NCBI RefSeq assembly: GCF_003026815.1
Contig: NZ_PYOG01000001.1
Coordinates: 558,001 to 622,000, forward strand
Length of the DNA stretch: 64,000 nucleotides
Reading direction: 5' to 3'
DNA from: Photobacterium damselae
GTDB lineage: Bacteria > Pseudomonadota > Gammaproteobacteria > Enterobacterales > Vibrionaceae
Shown: piece by piece, positions 9,388 through 20,025 of the stretch
How the letters are laid out: each line of letters begins with the position of its first letter
Position numbering within the stretch: position 1 is the stretch's first letter
Translations under genes and position numbers: made by a program
The notes under the pieces: model-generated
What the model saw: only the letters and a program-made list of their open reading frames with translations
What the model was told of the DNA's origin: nothing
Database searches by the model: none

Positions 9388-10191
9388 ATGCATCCTATGC
9401 TTAATATTGCCATTCGTGCTGCACGAAAGGCTGGTGACCATGTCATTAAATCTTTAGAAAAAACTCAAGCAATCACTGTTGCAAAAAAAGGCAATGACGT
9501 TGTTACTAATATCGATCTTGAAGCGGAAGCTATCATCATCGAGACAATCCTTAAGTCTTACCCAGACCACTGCATCACAAGTGCAGAATCTGGTGTTGTT
9601 AAAGAAGGCCGAGATAAAGATTGTCAGTGGATCATTGACCCAATAGATGGCACTCGTAACTTCTCTCGTGGTTACCCTCACTATGCAATTTCTGTTGCAC
9701 TACGCATGCGTGGTCGTACTGAAGTTGCTGCAGTATACGATCCTTCTCGTAACGAGCTATTCACGGCAACTCGTGGCGCTGGTGCTCAAATCAACAGCCA
9801 ACGTATCCGTGCAACTGAACCTCGTAACCTAGCTGAAACTGTTGTTGCTACAGGTCTTCCTTTCGCAGCTAAACAGCACGCTGAAAGCTTCCAAAAAATC
9901 CAGGGCGCTCTATTTGTAGAGTGTGACGATATGCGTCAATCTGGTTGTAGCGCTCTTGACCTATGTTACCTAGCAGCAGCTCGCGTTGATGCTGTTGTTA
10001 AACTAGGTCTTAAGCCTTGGGAAATCACTGCAGGTGAACTAATCGCTCGTGAAGCTGGTGCTATCTGTACTGACTTTACAGGCAACACTAACTACCTAAC
10101 TTCAGGTAACCTTGTTGCTGGTAACGCTCGCGTAGTTAAGTCTATCTTAGCTAAAATCCGTGAAAACGGTAGCGAAGCACTAACTAAGTAA
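9388..10191 (+). CDS. suhB: Inositol-1-monophosphatase SuhB
   Basis: A Mg-dependent inositol monophosphatase-family protein of 267 residues. In E. coli SuhB also joins the NusA/NusB/NusG antitermination complex on rRNA operons. The metal-binding motif WIIDPIDGTRNFSRGYPHYA is near residues 80-100, and the second Asp motif lies in CSALDLCYLAAARVDAV and LKPWEITAGELIAREAGA. The ATG at 9388 fits the family start MHPMLNIAIRAARKAG. It is divergent from trmJ and ends in a strong terminator. Its second half uses codons typical of highly expressed genes. Confidence 0.96.
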   Translation: MHPMLNIAIRAARKAGDHVIKSLEKTQAITVAKKGNDVVTNIDLEAEAIIIETILKSYPDHCITSAESGVVKEGRDKDCQWIIDPIDGTRNFSRGYPHYAISVALRMRGRTEVAAVYDPSRNELFTATRGAGAQINSQRIRATEPRNLAETVVATGLPFAAKQHAESFQKIQGALFVECDDMRQSGCSALDLCYLAAARVDAVVKLGLKPWEITAGELIAREAGAICTDFTGNTNYLTSGNLVAGNARVVKSILAKIRENGSEALTK

Positions 10192-10210
10192 GTTTTTATT
10201 TAGTTAAAAG

Positions 10211-10249
10211 AACGCCCCAAATGGTATTCATTACCTTTGGGGCGTTTTT
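10211..10249 (+). terminator. Intrinsic terminator of suhB
   Basis: AACGCCCCAAA pairs with TTTGGGGCGTT around a loop of about 17 bases and is followed by a T-run. It starts about 20 bases after the suhB stop. Confidence 0.9.
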
Positions 10250-10272
10250 GTATCTAAAGTGGAGAAGTTGTG

Positions 10273-10398
10273 ATGTTAGAAAAGAAAAAAGAGAGCTTCA
10301 CAGAACAAGAGCGGGCATCAATTTTTAGAACCCTTGATGAATCGCGAACAGATCGTAAATCAAGAAAAATAAGAAAGCGTCCGAAACAGGCCGATTAG
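10273..10398 (+). CDS. Small basic hypothetical protein (41 aa)
   Basis: A short frame with ATG at 10273 and TAG at 10396-10398, preceded by GGAG 8 bases upstream. The product has 41 residues, starts MLEKKKESFTEQERASIF and ends in a strongly basic tail (RKSRKIRKRPKQ). It begins 24 bases after the suhB terminator. The well-placed ribosome binding site and biased composition favour a real small protein, possibly nucleic-acid or membrane associated, but I recognise no family and a chance frame is not excluded. Confidence 0.5.
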   Translation: MLEKKKESFTEQERASIFRTLDESRTDRKSRKIRKRPKQAD

Positions 10399-10615
10399 GT
10401 CATGATGATGAAATAGTTATTTCTGTTCACCGTAACAACATCATTAATAGATAATTTCTCAGCCTATAAAATCAAGCTGTTGTGATGTTGTTAATTGGGA
10501 TTTCGATCTTGGAGTGCATGAAAAATCTTCGTACGACAATACGATTAGATAAAAACACCTATTCGAATCACGTTATGATTTGAATAGAGCGACTAATCAA
10601 ATCATCTTGAACCAA

Positions 10616-10756
10616 CTATGCAACCCTAATAGATTGGAGCACATTCAAAAAAGAAAACGCCACAGCCTTAAAAAGACAAATAACATGGGTAGGCCGTTTG
10701 TACTCAGTGAGAAAATAAGCTTCATCAATAAGTTCGATGGGAAGTAAATCATAACG
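10616..10756 (-). pseudogene. Possible C-terminal gene remnant (46 codons, no start)
   Basis: An open minus-strand stretch of 46 codons ends in TAG at 10616-10618 and has no start codon or ribosome binding site. Its translation looks protein-like (YDLLPIELIDEAYFLTEYKR then PTHVICLFKAVAFSFLNVLQ) and vaguely resembles the C-terminus of a LysR-type regulator effector domain. Stretches this short occur by chance, so this is only a suggestion of a decayed gene. Confidence 0.25.
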
Positions 10757-10778
10757 TTAGAGCTTAAAAAGCATCCAT

Positions 10779-10815
10779 AAAAAAATCCAAGTGCATTAAA
10801 TACACTTGGATTTTT
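10779..10815. terminator. Bidirectional intrinsic terminator downstream of secF
   Basis: AAAAATCCAAGTG and CACTTGGATTTTT form a 13-bp stem with A-run and T-run flanks, so it can act on both strands. It is the best terminator for the secDF operon, about 90 bases past the secF stop. Confidence 0.8.
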
Positions 10816-10825
10816 ACGCATCTAT

Positions 10826-10877
10826 AGGATCATTTAACCGATCCTTTTGAGCTTAACGGAGCGGCAATCGCTCCGTT
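10826..10877. terminator. Two further hairpins between 10826 and 10877
   Basis: AGGATC/GATCCT (10826-10845) followed by TTTT, and AACGGAGCG/CGCTCCGTT (10855-10877) followed by TTC. Their T-runs favour the plus strand, although no plus-strand gene ends here apart from the distant 41-residue frame. Confidence 0.5.
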
Positions 10878-10904
10878 TTCTTATAGAATCATCAATCAAT
10901 GCGA

Positions 10905-11852
10905 TTATGGCATTGCGTCAAATTCTTCACCTTCTTTCTCAACTTGAGGCGGCATTAAGTGCTCACGGGTAATACCCAGTTTCAGCGCTAATGCAGAAGC
11001 CACATAGATAGAAGAGTAAGTACCGACCGTAATACCAATCAGAAGCGCCATTGCAAAACCGTGGATCATGGTTCCGCCTTTTAAGAACAAGGCAATAACC
11101 ACAAATAACGTTGTACCCGATGTAATTAAGGTACGACTTAATGTTTGCGAAATAGAGCTATTGATGATGTCACTTGCATTGCCTTTACGCATCTTACGGA
11201 AGTTTTCACGGATACGGTCAAATACAACAATGGTGTCGTTAAGTGAGTAACCAACAACCGTCAACAGTGCCGCAACAATGGTAAGATCGACTTCTACTTG
11301 TAAGAAAGAGAAAATACCAACCGTGATGATAACATCGTGAGCCAATGACATTACCGCACCAGCAGCTAAACGCCATTCGAAACGAAGTGATACATACATC
11401 AAGATACAAAGCAGAGAGATCAAGATAGCTAAGCCACCCGCCTCTGCCAGTTCATCGCCCACGTTAGGACCAACAAACTCAATACGACGCATCTCAACGT
11501 TTTGCCCAGTGCCCTCTTTTAAGGCTGAGATAATCTGCCCACCAAGCACTTCACCTTTCACCCCATCACGAGGCTGCAGGCGTACCATCACGTCACGAGC
11601 AGTACCAAAGTTTTGGACTACCGCATCACCAAAATCCGCTTTCTCTAACGCTTCACGTATTTGACCTAAGTTAGCTGGGTTCTCAAAGCTAACTTCAATC
11701 AGCGTACCGCCAGTGAAGTCTAGACCCCAATTTAACCCTTTGGTTGCCACTGTCGCGATAGATAGGGATACCATTAAGATCGAAAAAGCAAAAGCCAGTT
11801 TCGACCAGCGCATAAAGTCGATCACTTTGTCCGCATTCAATAATTGTCTCAT
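10905..11852 (-). CDS. secF: Protein translocase subunit SecF
   Basis: An inner membrane subunit of the SecDF complex (315 residues), which uses proton motive force to pull secreted proteins through SecYEG. It has one N-terminal TM segment (about residues 18-38), the SecF periplasmic domain starting DFTGGTLIEV, and five C-terminal TM segments containing the conserved GYSLNDTIVVFDRIREN. GGAG lies upstream of the ATG. The secD stop is 13 bases away, so the pair is one operon. Confidence 0.97.
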   Translation of the reverse strand: MRQLLNADKVIDFMRWSKLAFAFSILMVSLSIATVATKGLNWGLDFTGGTLIEVSFENPANLGQIREALEKADFGDAVVQNFGTARDVMVRLQPRDGVKGEVLGGQIISALKEGTGQNVEMRRIEFVGPNVGDELAEAGGLAILISLLCILMYVSLRFEWRLAAGAVMSLAHDVIITVGIFSFLQVEVDLTIVAALLTVVGYSLNDTIVVFDRIRENFRKMRKGNASDIINSSISQTLSRTLITSGTTLFVVIALFLKGGTMIHGFAMALLIGITVGTYSSIYVASALALKLGITREHLMPPQVEKEGEEFDAMP

Positions 11853-11865
11853 TTTCTGCGTCTCC

Positions 11866-13719
11866 TTAGATCGACAACTTATCTATGCGCTTACCGCCAT
11901 AGAGCCAGTTAACAACAGCACGGGTACATACGATTGCAGTAAACATCGATGTTAAGATACCGATAGATAGTGTTACCGCAAAACCTTTAATCGCACCTGT
12001 ACCTACCGCAAAGAGAATAATTGCTGTAATTAAGGTGGTGATATTGGCATCGGCAATCGTACTGAAAGCGTTCGCATAACCTTGCTGGATAGCTTGTTGT
12101 GGACTTCGCCCTTCTCGCAATTCTTCACGAATACGCTCAAAGATAAGAACGTTAGCATCCACCGCCATACCTACGGTTAATACAATACCTGCGATACCTG
12201 GGAGAGTCATGGTTGCACCTGGAATCATCGACATAATGCCAATGATCAGAACCAAGTTCATAGCCAATGCGAGGTTAGCGATCAGACCAAACGCCTTGTA
12301 GTACACAAGTGTAAAGATCATTACGGCAACCATACCCCAAATACACGCTTGAACACCCATATCGATGTTCTGCTGACCCATAGATGGACCAATGGTACGC
12401 TCTTCAACAATTGAGATTGGCGCAATCAAAGCACCAGCACGCAATAGTAAAGATAGGTTGTGCGCTTCAGCTTGAGTATCGATACCCGTGATACGGAAGT
12501 TACGACCTAAAGCCGTCTGAATCGTTGCTTGGTTGATCACTTCTTCGTGTTTTTCCAACACAACTTTACCATCAGGTGAACGCTTGCCGCTGTCTTTGTA
12601 CTCGGTAAATACTGTTGCCATGAGTTTGCCAACATTATTACGCGAGAACGCTGTCATTTTGCTGCCGCCTTCGCCATCTAGAGAGATGTTAACCTGAGGA
12701 CGACCGTATTCATCGGCACTAGAACTTGCATCAGTAATGTGTGAACCCGATAGGATAACGCGCTTCTTCAACACAACTGGACGCTCATCACGGGTAAATT
12801 TCACTTCACTACCCGCAGGAACTCGACCAGCCGCTGCCGCACCAAGATCGGCTGAGCTATCAACTTCACGGAATTCAAGTGTCGCTGTTGCACCCAAGAT
12901 TTCTTTTGCACGAGCAGTATCTTGTACGCCAGGTAATTCAACCACGATACGGTTAGCACCTTGGCGTTGAACTAGAGGCTCTGCCACACCTAACTCATTA
13001 ACACGGTTACGTAAGATAGTGATGTTTTGATCAACTGCGTAATTACGAATTTCCTGCAAACGGGCTTCAGTAAAAGTGGCGGTAAGAAGGTAACGTCCTT
13101 TGCTATCGTTTTCGACAAACACCATGTCAGGATGCAGCTTTTCAAGTGCATTTTTGGCTTGTTCTACTTGCTCTGCATCACGAAGACGTACAACAACAGA
13201 ATCTTTGGTTTTGTCGATGGCTCGATAACGAATTTTCGCTTCGCGTAATTCAGTACGGAACGTATCTTCTTGTTGACCAAGAAGCTTTTCCATCGCCGCG
13301 TCCATATCCACTTCCATTAAGAAGTGAACACCACCACGAAGATCCAGACCCAACTTCATTGGGTTTGCGCCAATATCTTCAAGCCACTTAGGTGTAGCTG
13401 GTGCTAGGTTTAAAGCAACAACATATTGTTCACCAAGGTCTTGGTTTAGAAGATCGCGAGCGCTGATCTGAGTATCAGTGTCATTGAATCGGACGAGAAC
13501 TGTGCCTTTTTCTAAAGCAACAGATTTATAAGAGATGTGATTTTTTTTCAAATCGGCGGTGATAGTATCCAAAGCGGCCATATCAACCGAGGCGCCACGC
13601 GCCCCGGTGATTTGTATCGCTGGATCTTCACCGTATACATTGGGAAGTGCATAAAGCAAACCGATGATCAGTGAGAACACGACCAACAGGTTCTTCCACA
13701 GGGGATAACGGTTAAGCAC
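11866..13719 (-). CDS. secD: Protein translocase subunit SecD
   Basis: The larger SecDF subunit, 617 residues. It has an N-terminal TM segment, large periplasmic P1 domain ([16 protein letters not shown] near residue 130) and six C-terminal TM segments with [17 protein letters not shown]. The start codon is GTG at 13719, with AAGGA 8 bases upstream, and the protein begins [14 protein letters not shown] as in E. coli. It lies 43 bases downstream of yajC. Confidence 0.97.
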   Translation of the reverse strand: MLNRYPLWKNLLVVFSLIIGLLYALPNVYGEDPAIQITGARGASVDMAALDTITADLKKNHISYKSVALEKGTVLVRFNDTDTQISARDLLNQDLGEQYVVALNLAPATPKWLEDIGANPMKLGLDLRGGVHFLMEVDMDAAMEKLLGQQEDTFRTELREAKIRYRAIDKTKDSVVVRLRDAEQVEQAKNALEKLHPDMVFVENDSKGRYLLTATFTEARLQEIRNYAVDQNITILRNRVNELGVAEPLVQRQGANRIVVELPGVQDTARAKEILGATATLEFREVDSSADLGAAAAGRVPAGSEVKFTRDERPVVLKKRVILSGSHITDASSSADEYGRPQVNISLDGEGGSKMTAFSRNNVGKLMATVFTEYKDSGKRSPDGKVVLEKHEEVINQATIQTALGRNFRITGIDTQAEAHNLSLLLRAGALIAPISIVEERTIGPSMGQQNIDMGVQACIWGMVAVMIFTLVYYKAFGLIANLALAMNLVLIIGIMSMIPGATMTLPGIAGIVLTVGMAVDANVLIFERIREELREGRSPQQAIQQGYANAFSTIADANITTLITAIILFAVGTGAIKGFAVTLSIGILTSMFTAIVCTRAVVNWLYGGKRIDKLSI

Positions 13720-13762
13720 TGCTATGATCCTTCAAAGCGAATAAGTGTTTATTTTTGAAGTC

Positions 13763-14101
13763 TTATAGAGACTTCATAGTGCCTTTTGGTAGCACTGCAG
13801 TTACGAAGTCTTTCTTGATAGTTACTTCAGTAGAATCGTTAAGTGCAATCACGATGTAATCGCTTTCTGCAGACACTTTAGTGATTCGACCAAGTAGGCC
13901 ACCATTAGTTAGAACTTCGTCACCTTTACCCATGGACGCCATCAGGTTTTTGTGCTCTTTCACACGCTTAGCCTGTGGACGATAAATCATGAAATAGAAA
14001 ATAACAGCGAACAGACCAAGCATGATAAATAGCTGCATGCTACTACCTTGAGGTGCTGCGCCTTCAGCTGCTGCGTAAGCATTAGAGATAAAAAGACTCA
14101 T
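13763..14101 (-). CDS. yajC: Sec translocon accessory protein YajC
   Basis: A small single-pass inner membrane protein of 112 residues associated with SecDF. The TM segment lies around residues 22-42 (LFIMLGLFAVIFYFMIYRPQ), followed by a cytoplasmic domain containing GDEVLTNGGLLGRI. CGAGGAC is placed before the ATG. It lies between tgt and secD, the conserved order. Confidence 0.97.
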   Translation of the reverse strand: MSLFISNAYAAAEGAAPQGSSMQLFIMLGLFAVIFYFMIYRPQAKRVKEHKNLMASMGKGDEVLTNGGLLGRITKVSAESDYIVIALNDSTEVTIKKDFVTAVLPKGTMKSL

Positions 14102-14124
14102 TTAATAACGTCCTCGTTTAACAA

Positions 14125-15384
<1,260 letters not shown>

Positions 15385-15385
15385 C

Positions 15386-15461
15386 TATACCCAAGTGACT
15401 TCAAGATGCAGGATTCAGAGCGTTGTCACTGAACCTCGCTGCTTGAGGTTACTTGGGTATA
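15386..15461. repeat. 76-bp imperfect palindromic repeat element
   Basis: The ends TATACCCAAGT and ACTTGGGTATA are perfect inverted copies, and the inner ACTTCAAGATGCAG and CTGCTTGAGGT largely pair too. This is the architecture of the short intergenic palindromes (ERIC-like) of Vibrio, Photobacterium, Yersinia and relatives. A shortened related palindrome occurs at 24929-24964. Confidence 0.65.
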
Positions 15462-15489
15462 TGTCTATTGCGATTTTTACCGCATACAG

Positions 15490-15526
15490 ACAACAAAGGC
15501 TGCCATTTTAACAAAAGCAGCCTTAA
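15490..15526 (-). terminator. Probable queA terminator
   Basis: AAGGCTGC (15496-15503) and GCAGCCTT (15517-15524) form an 8-bp stem and are followed on the minus strand by TTGTTGT. It lies about 115 bases past the queA stop. Confidence 0.6.
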
Positions 15527-15638
15527 TTCTCACTGAGTGATTGCAACTAAGCCAACATATATTAGCGAGTTTTAGCTTAGAAATATCACTTAGAGAAACT
15601 TTATTACATTTTTTATGTAAGCAACGATAAGTAAAGTA

Positions 15639-16694
15639 TTACAGAGTCTTACGAGTCACAAACATAGAATCACCATAACTAAAGAAGCGGAATTGGTTTG
15701 CAACCGCATCTTTGTAAGCATTCATTGTATGCTCGTAACCAGCAAATGCGCTTACTAGCATGATCAAGGTTGATTCTGGTAAGTGGAAGTTAGTAATAAG
15801 AACATCCACTAATTGGAACTGGTAACCTGGGAAGATAAAGATCTCGGTATCGCCAAAAAATGGTTTTAATTCGGTCCCATTTTTTACTGCATCTTGTGCG
15901 GCACTTTCTAGTGAACGAACCGATGTTGTACCTACAGCCACAACGCGACCACCGTTTGCTTTGGTCTCATTGATTGCAGTCACAACCTCCTCTGGAACTT
16001 CCACATATTCAGAGTGCATGTGGTGATCATCGATATTATCAACACGTACAGGTTGGAATGTACCTGCACCAACATGCAAAGTCACAAATGCAAAGTTAAC
16101 GCCTTTCTCTTTTAATGCTGCAAGTAGTGCATCATCAAAGTGAAGACCGGCTGTTGGAGCGGCTACTGCACCAGGTTTGGCATTATAAACCGTCTGGTAA
16201 CGTTCTTTATCCGCATCTTCATCAGGACGATCAATATAAGGAGGAAGAGGCATGTGACCTACTTCATCCAAAATTTCTAATACGGTTTTATCACTGTTAA
16301 AACGGATTTCAAACAATGCATCGTGACGAGCAACCATTTCTGCTGAATACTCATCATTTTCGCCCAGCAATAACTCAGTACCCGGCTTTGGTGATTTTGA
16401 TGCACGAACATGAGCGAGAATCGACTTCTCATCTAACATACGCTCAACAAGTACCTCTAACTTACCACCTGATGCCTTACGACCAAACATACGTGCAGGA
16501 ATTACTCGTGTGTTATTAAAGATCATCAAATCGCCTGGATTAACCAGATCTAACACATCTTTAAATGTCTTATGCGCAATATCACCACTGTTACCATCAA
16601 GTTGCAGTAAACGGCTAGAAGTACGCTCAGGCTGAGGATAACGAGCAATTAGCTCATCCGGTAAGTCAAAATCAAAATCAGAAACTTGCATCAT
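15639..16694 (-). CDS. queA: S-adenosylmethionine:tRNA ribosyltransferase-isomerase QueA
   Basis: Transfers and isomerises the ribosyl group of SAM onto preQ1-tRNA to give epoxyqueuosine, the step after Tgt. The 351-residue protein begins (M)[20 protein letters not shown] and contains the conserved [34 protein letters not shown] and [15 protein letters not shown] (here [12 protein letters not shown]) blocks. Two adjacent ATGs are possible (16694, 16691). AGGG is 6 bases from the first. It lies upstream of tgt on the same strand. Confidence 0.97.
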   Translation of the reverse strand: MMQVSDFDFDLPDELIARYPQPERTSSRLLQLDGNSGDIAHKTFKDVLDLVNPGDLMIFNNTRVIPARMFGRKASGGKLEVLVERMLDEKSILAHVRASKSPKPGTELLLGENDEYSAEMVARHDALFEIRFNSDKTVLEILDEVGHMPLPPYIDRPDEDADKERYQTVYNAKPGAVAAPTAGLHFDDALLAALKEKGVNFAFVTLHVGAGTFQPVRVDNIDDHHMHSEYVEVPEEVVTAINETKANGGRVVAVGTTSVRSLESAAQDAVKNGTELKPFFGDTEIFIFPGYQFQLVDVLITNFHLPESTLIMLVSAFAGYEHTMNAYKDAVANQFRFFSYGDSMFVTRKTL

Positions 16695-16785
16695 AATTAA
16701 CCCTAATTTGCAGCAGGCAGGTAGTATATGCGACCTTTAGGCAATATCAAGGGCAAATAAGAAGCAAAGACTTACATTACGATAA

Positions 16786-17895
16786 TCATCGTCTACGCCA
16801 CGCCAAAAACATCACGCCAAGAAGAGTAAACCAAGAAAGTGAACCACCACTAGTATATTTATCAATATTATCCTCTAATTGTTGCAGTCCATCTTGGGCA
16901 TCATCTAAAGCATCTTGAAACTCATCGAGCAAATCGCCATCTTCGTCGTAACGAGTAAAGGGATTTTCAGTAAACACCGCTTGATTACTTAGTTGGAGTT
17001 CCTCATCCATATGAGAGGCAATCCAAGAATAATAGTGTGACACCTCAGTATAACCACCAGGACGCTTACCATCGCAGCCATCACCAAAACTGACAATTCC
17101 CGCTAAACGTAAGCCATAATCACTGTCATTACTGTGTTGCGGATCTTGCCAAATAAGAGGGCCTCCTGAGTCTCCTAGGCAACTGTCTTGATCTTTCCAT
17201 GGTGCGGTGGCTGCTGCACATAAAAATTGTGTGCTTTCATCGAGTGAAATAAAGCCCCCCCACAAGCTGCGACAAATGGAATCAGGAACACCAGAAAGCA
17301 CCGTAGCCAGCAGTTGGGAAGAGCCAGAAGTGTCATTCAATGTTGGATCGGTACTTCCCCAACCAGAAACCAGAAGATTTCCTTCGCGGCTACCATTAGT
17401 AACCCAAGTTAAAGCAAATTGAGTATCCATCTCTTGCTGCTCATCAGGCTGTGTTAACGTAATTGGAATGGCATTTGATGTCACCTCATCAACTAAAGAA
17501 ATGACCGCAATATCATTAATAAAAGTATCGCTATCAAACAAAGGATGAAGGTCAATGCGCTTAACGGGTAAAGATGAGCTATAGCTTGCTTGTGATGTCT
17601 GAGTAATTCCTGTCCAAACTGAGACTTGACTTGGAGTGACGATCTTATCGTTAAATTCTAAGCAATGTGCCGCGGTTAAAATGGTATGAGATCCAATCAC
17701 AACCGCGCCACACGTGTAGGTTTGTCCCTGAGAATTTATCTTTAAGTAAGCCTGCCATGGCAGTGATGCTCCCGAACTACCACCAACAATTTTAGGTGTA
17801 ACCAGAGCAAACACCGCAGAAGAGAAAAACATCACCCAGAATAGAGCAAACCGGAACAGCGTTTGGCTAATAAAAGAGTAATTGGATCTTTTCAT
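16786..17895 (-). CDS. Secreted trypsin-like serine protease with GlyGly-CTERM tail
   Basis: A chymotrypsin-fold (S1) protease of 369 residues. A signal peptide spans about residues 1-31, and the activation-type sequence KIVGGSSG follows at about 35-42. The triad is visible: His77 in LTAAHC, Asp128 in INDIAVISL and Ser243 in GDSGGPL. The C-terminus has an acidic linker, then SGGS, a hydrophobic stretch WFTLLGVMFLAW and RRR, the GlyGly-CTERM sorting signal that rhombosortase processes in Vibrionaceae, usually after type II secretion. The start at 17895 follows AAGGA by 8 bases. It resembles the Ves proteases of V. cholerae. The substrate is unknown, and no rhombosortase gene is in the window. 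Confidence 0.92.
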   Translation of the reverse strand: MKRSNYSFISQTLFRFALFWVMFFSSAVFALVTPKIVGGSSGASLPWQAYLKINSQGQTYTCGAVVIGSHTILTAAHCLEFNDKIVTPSQVSVWTGITQTSQASYSSSLPVKRIDLHPLFDSDTFINDIAVISLVDEVTSNAIPITLTQPDEQQEMDTQFALTWVTNGSREGNLLVSGWGSTDPTLNDTSGSSQLLATVLSGVPDSICRSLWGGFISLDESTQFLCAAATAPWKDQDSCLGDSGGPLIWQDPQHSNDSDYGLRLAGIVSFGDGCDGKRPGGYTEVSHYYSWIASHMDEELQLSNQAVFTENPFTRYDEDGDLLDEFQDALDDAQDGLQQLEDNIDKYTSGGSLSWFTLLGVMFLAWRRR

Positions 17896-18077
17896 AAAGA
17901 GCATCCTTGTCAGTGCACCGTCTTATTAATCGTAGACAAATAGTTACCAACACAAAACAAAATAAACACAAAATAACAACATTGATAAAGTTTGATACTC
18001 GTCATAGGCGAAACGGTATTTATTGAGTACAGTCAAAAGAAGCACAGAAAGGATGCAAAAAGCCCAAGGAGGTTGTT

Positions 18078-18554
18078 ATGTTTACTGTTGCCGATATGAT
18101 GACACCCAATCCTCATACCCTATCACCAGATCACACCTTAGATGATGCAAAGGACTTGATGCAGCTCTGTGGTATTCGTCATGTTCCTATTACCAATCAT
18201 CAAGGTGAGTTAGTCGGCCTTATTTCACAGCGAGATATCTTAGCTGCACAAGAGTCAAGCCTTGAGTCAGCCGCACTAACGCAGACCCAAAGTGCACTTG
18301 ATGCGTTAATTGGTGATTGTATGAACCCATCACTGCGCAGTGTTGATGTTCATGCAGGATTAAAAGAAGCAGCTATCTATATGCAAAAACATAAGATAGG
18401 TTGCTTACCGATACTTAAAGGCAAACAATTAATTGGCATTATTACTGATAGTGACTTTGTTTCTATTGCAATTAACTTGCTTGAATTACAAGAAGAAATT
18501 GACCCTATTGAACAAGATGATGATGCGGTCTTAGATCATGATTTTATTGATTAA
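18078..18554 (+). CDS. Two-CBS-domain protein
   Basis: A soluble protein of 158 residues consisting of two CBS domains, about residues 1-60 (MFTVADMMTPNPHTLSPDHT, IRHVPITNHQGELVGLISQRD) and 75-138 (IGDCMNPSLRSVDV, KIGCLPILKGKQLIGIITDSD). It ends in an acidic tail. CBS pairs bind adenine nucleotides and usually regulate a partner, but there is no fused catalytic domain and no obvious partner gene here. A very strong AAGGAGG precedes the ATG. It is divergent from the serine protease and ends in a terminator shared with aceA. Confidence 0.88.
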   Translation: MFTVADMMTPNPHTLSPDHTLDDAKDLMQLCGIRHVPITNHQGELVGLISQRDILAAQESSLESAALTQTQSALDALIGDCMNPSLRSVDVHAGLKEAAIYMQKHKIGCLPILKGKQLIGIITDSDFVSIAINLLELQEEIDPIEQDDDAVLDHDFID

Positions 18555-18576
18555 AAGACTCTCATATCACTTATAG

Positions 18577-18612
18577 AAAAATAGCCGCAATGTTTATCAC
18601 GGCTATTTTTTT
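18577..18612. terminator. Bidirectional terminator between CBS gene and aceA
   Basis: AAAAATAGCCG (18577-18587) and CGGCTATTTTT (18600-18610) form an 11-bp stem with A and T flanks, and it sits between convergent genes. Confidence 0.85.
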
Positions 18613-18637
18613 ACCTAGCATCTAACGCTCTTTATGA

Positions 18638-19945
18638 TTATTTAAACTGATCTTCTTCTGTTGATCCGGTTAATGCCGTTACCGAAGAATTACCACCTTG
18701 AATAATATTGGTCATCTTATCGAAATAGCCCGTTCCCACTTCTTGCTGATGAGCAACAAACGTGTAGCCTTTATCTGCCGATTCAAATTCGCGACGCTGC
18801 ACCATTTCAACATAATGACGCATACCTTCACCTTGTGCGTACGCATGGGCCAATTCAAACATGTTAAACCACATATTATGAATACCCGCTAAGGTGATAA
18901 ACTGGTATTTATACCCCATATCCGAGAGAGCTTGTTGGAACTCAGCAATGGTTTTTGCATCAAGGTTTTTCTCCCAATTAAACGATGGAGAACAGTTATA
19001 AGCCAAAATCTGATCGGGATATTGCGCATGAATCGCCTCAGCAAATTTACGCGCTTCTTCTAAACACGGCGTCGCGGTTTCACACCACACCATATCAGCA
19101 TACGGAGCATAAGCTAGACCACGTGCAATGGCTTGATCAATACCAGCACGAACACGATAAAAGCCTTCTGAACTACGCTCACCTACAATAAAATCTTTGT
19201 CATAAGGGTCGCAATCAGATGTTAATAAATCTGCCGCATTCGCATCGGTTCGCGCAATAACCAAAGTCGTGGTTCCTGCTACATCGGCCGCTAAACGTGC
19301 AGCAACCAATTTTTGCACCGCTTCTTGGGTTGGAACTAAAACCTTCCCTCCCATATGACCACATTTTTTCACCGAAGCGAGCTGATCTTCAAAATGAACC
19401 CCAGCCGCCCCGGCTTCTATCATATGTCGCATTAGTTCGTAGGCATTTAACACCCCACCAAATCCGGCTTCAGCATCGGCCACTATCGGTAAGAAATAAT
19501 CAACACCCTCTTCTGGCGTTACACCGTTAGCCCACTGAATCTGATCTGCACGACGAAATGAATTATTGATTCGCTTAACCACAGCAGGGACCGAATCAAC
19601 AGGATAGAGAGATTGGTCAGGATACATGGCCGATGCACTATTATTATCAGCAGCTACCTGCCAACCGGATAAATAGATCGCCTCAATACCCGCTTTGGCT
19701 TGCTGCACCGCTTGTCCACCCGTTAGAGCACCTAAACAGTTCACATACCCTTTTTTTGCACTGCCATTGATTAAATCCCATAGCTTGTCGGCTCCGCGTT
19801 GAGCAATGGTATGCTCAGGCAGTACTGAACCTCGTAAATTGACCACATCTTCAGCCGAATAAGTACGCTTTACATTTTTCCAGCGTGGATTTTCAGCCCA
19901 ATCTTTTTCAATTGCTTCAATTAACTGTTGGCGTGTTAGTGTCAT
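18638..19945 (-). CDS. aceA: Isocitrate lyase
   Basis: Cleaves isocitrate to glyoxylate and succinate, the first step of the glyoxylate shunt used for growth on acetate and fatty acids. The 435-residue protein holds the signature [13 protein letters not shown] with the catalytic Cys, and the upstream [20 protein letters not shown] and [10 protein letters not shown] blocks. GAGGG is placed before the ATG. aceB lies 80 bases upstream on the same strand, so an aceBA operon is likely. aceK is absent, as is common outside Enterobacterales. Confidence 0.97.
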   Translation of the reverse strand: MTLTRQQLIEAIEKDWAENPRWKNVKRTYSAEDVVNLRGSVLPEHTIAQRGADKLWDLINGSAKKGYVNCLGALTGGQAVQQAKAGIEAIYLSGWQVAADNNSASAMYPDQSLYPVDSVPAVVKRINNSFRRADQIQWANGVTPEEGVDYFLPIVADAEAGFGGVLNAYELMRHMIEAGAAGVHFEDQLASVKKCGHMGGKVLVPTQEAVQKLVAARLAADVAGTTTLVIARTDANAADLLTSDCDPYDKDFIVGERSSEGFYRVRAGIDQAIARGLAYAPYADMVWCETATPCLEEARKFAEAIHAQYPDQILAYNCSPSFNWEKNLDAKTIAEFQQALSDMGYKYQFITLAGIHNMWFNMFELAHAYAQGEGMRHYVEMVQRREFESADKGYTFVAHQQEVGTGYFDKMTNIIQGGNSSVTALTGSTEEDQFK

Positions 19946-20025
19946 GTCTCATCCCTCATGCTAACCGCGATCACTCGCATCTCTATATCGTCTATTTCAA
20001 TTTCATCTAATTCACTTTTATTTCA

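Larger units (their letters stand above)
10399..10904. other. 506-base gap with gene remnant and hairpin cluster
   Basis: No convincing full gene. It holds a 46-codon minus-strand open frame (listed separately) that may be a gene remnant, and three consecutive hairpins at 10779-10877 near the 3' end of secF. The rest shows no recognisable coding or repeat signal. Confidence 0.6.
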
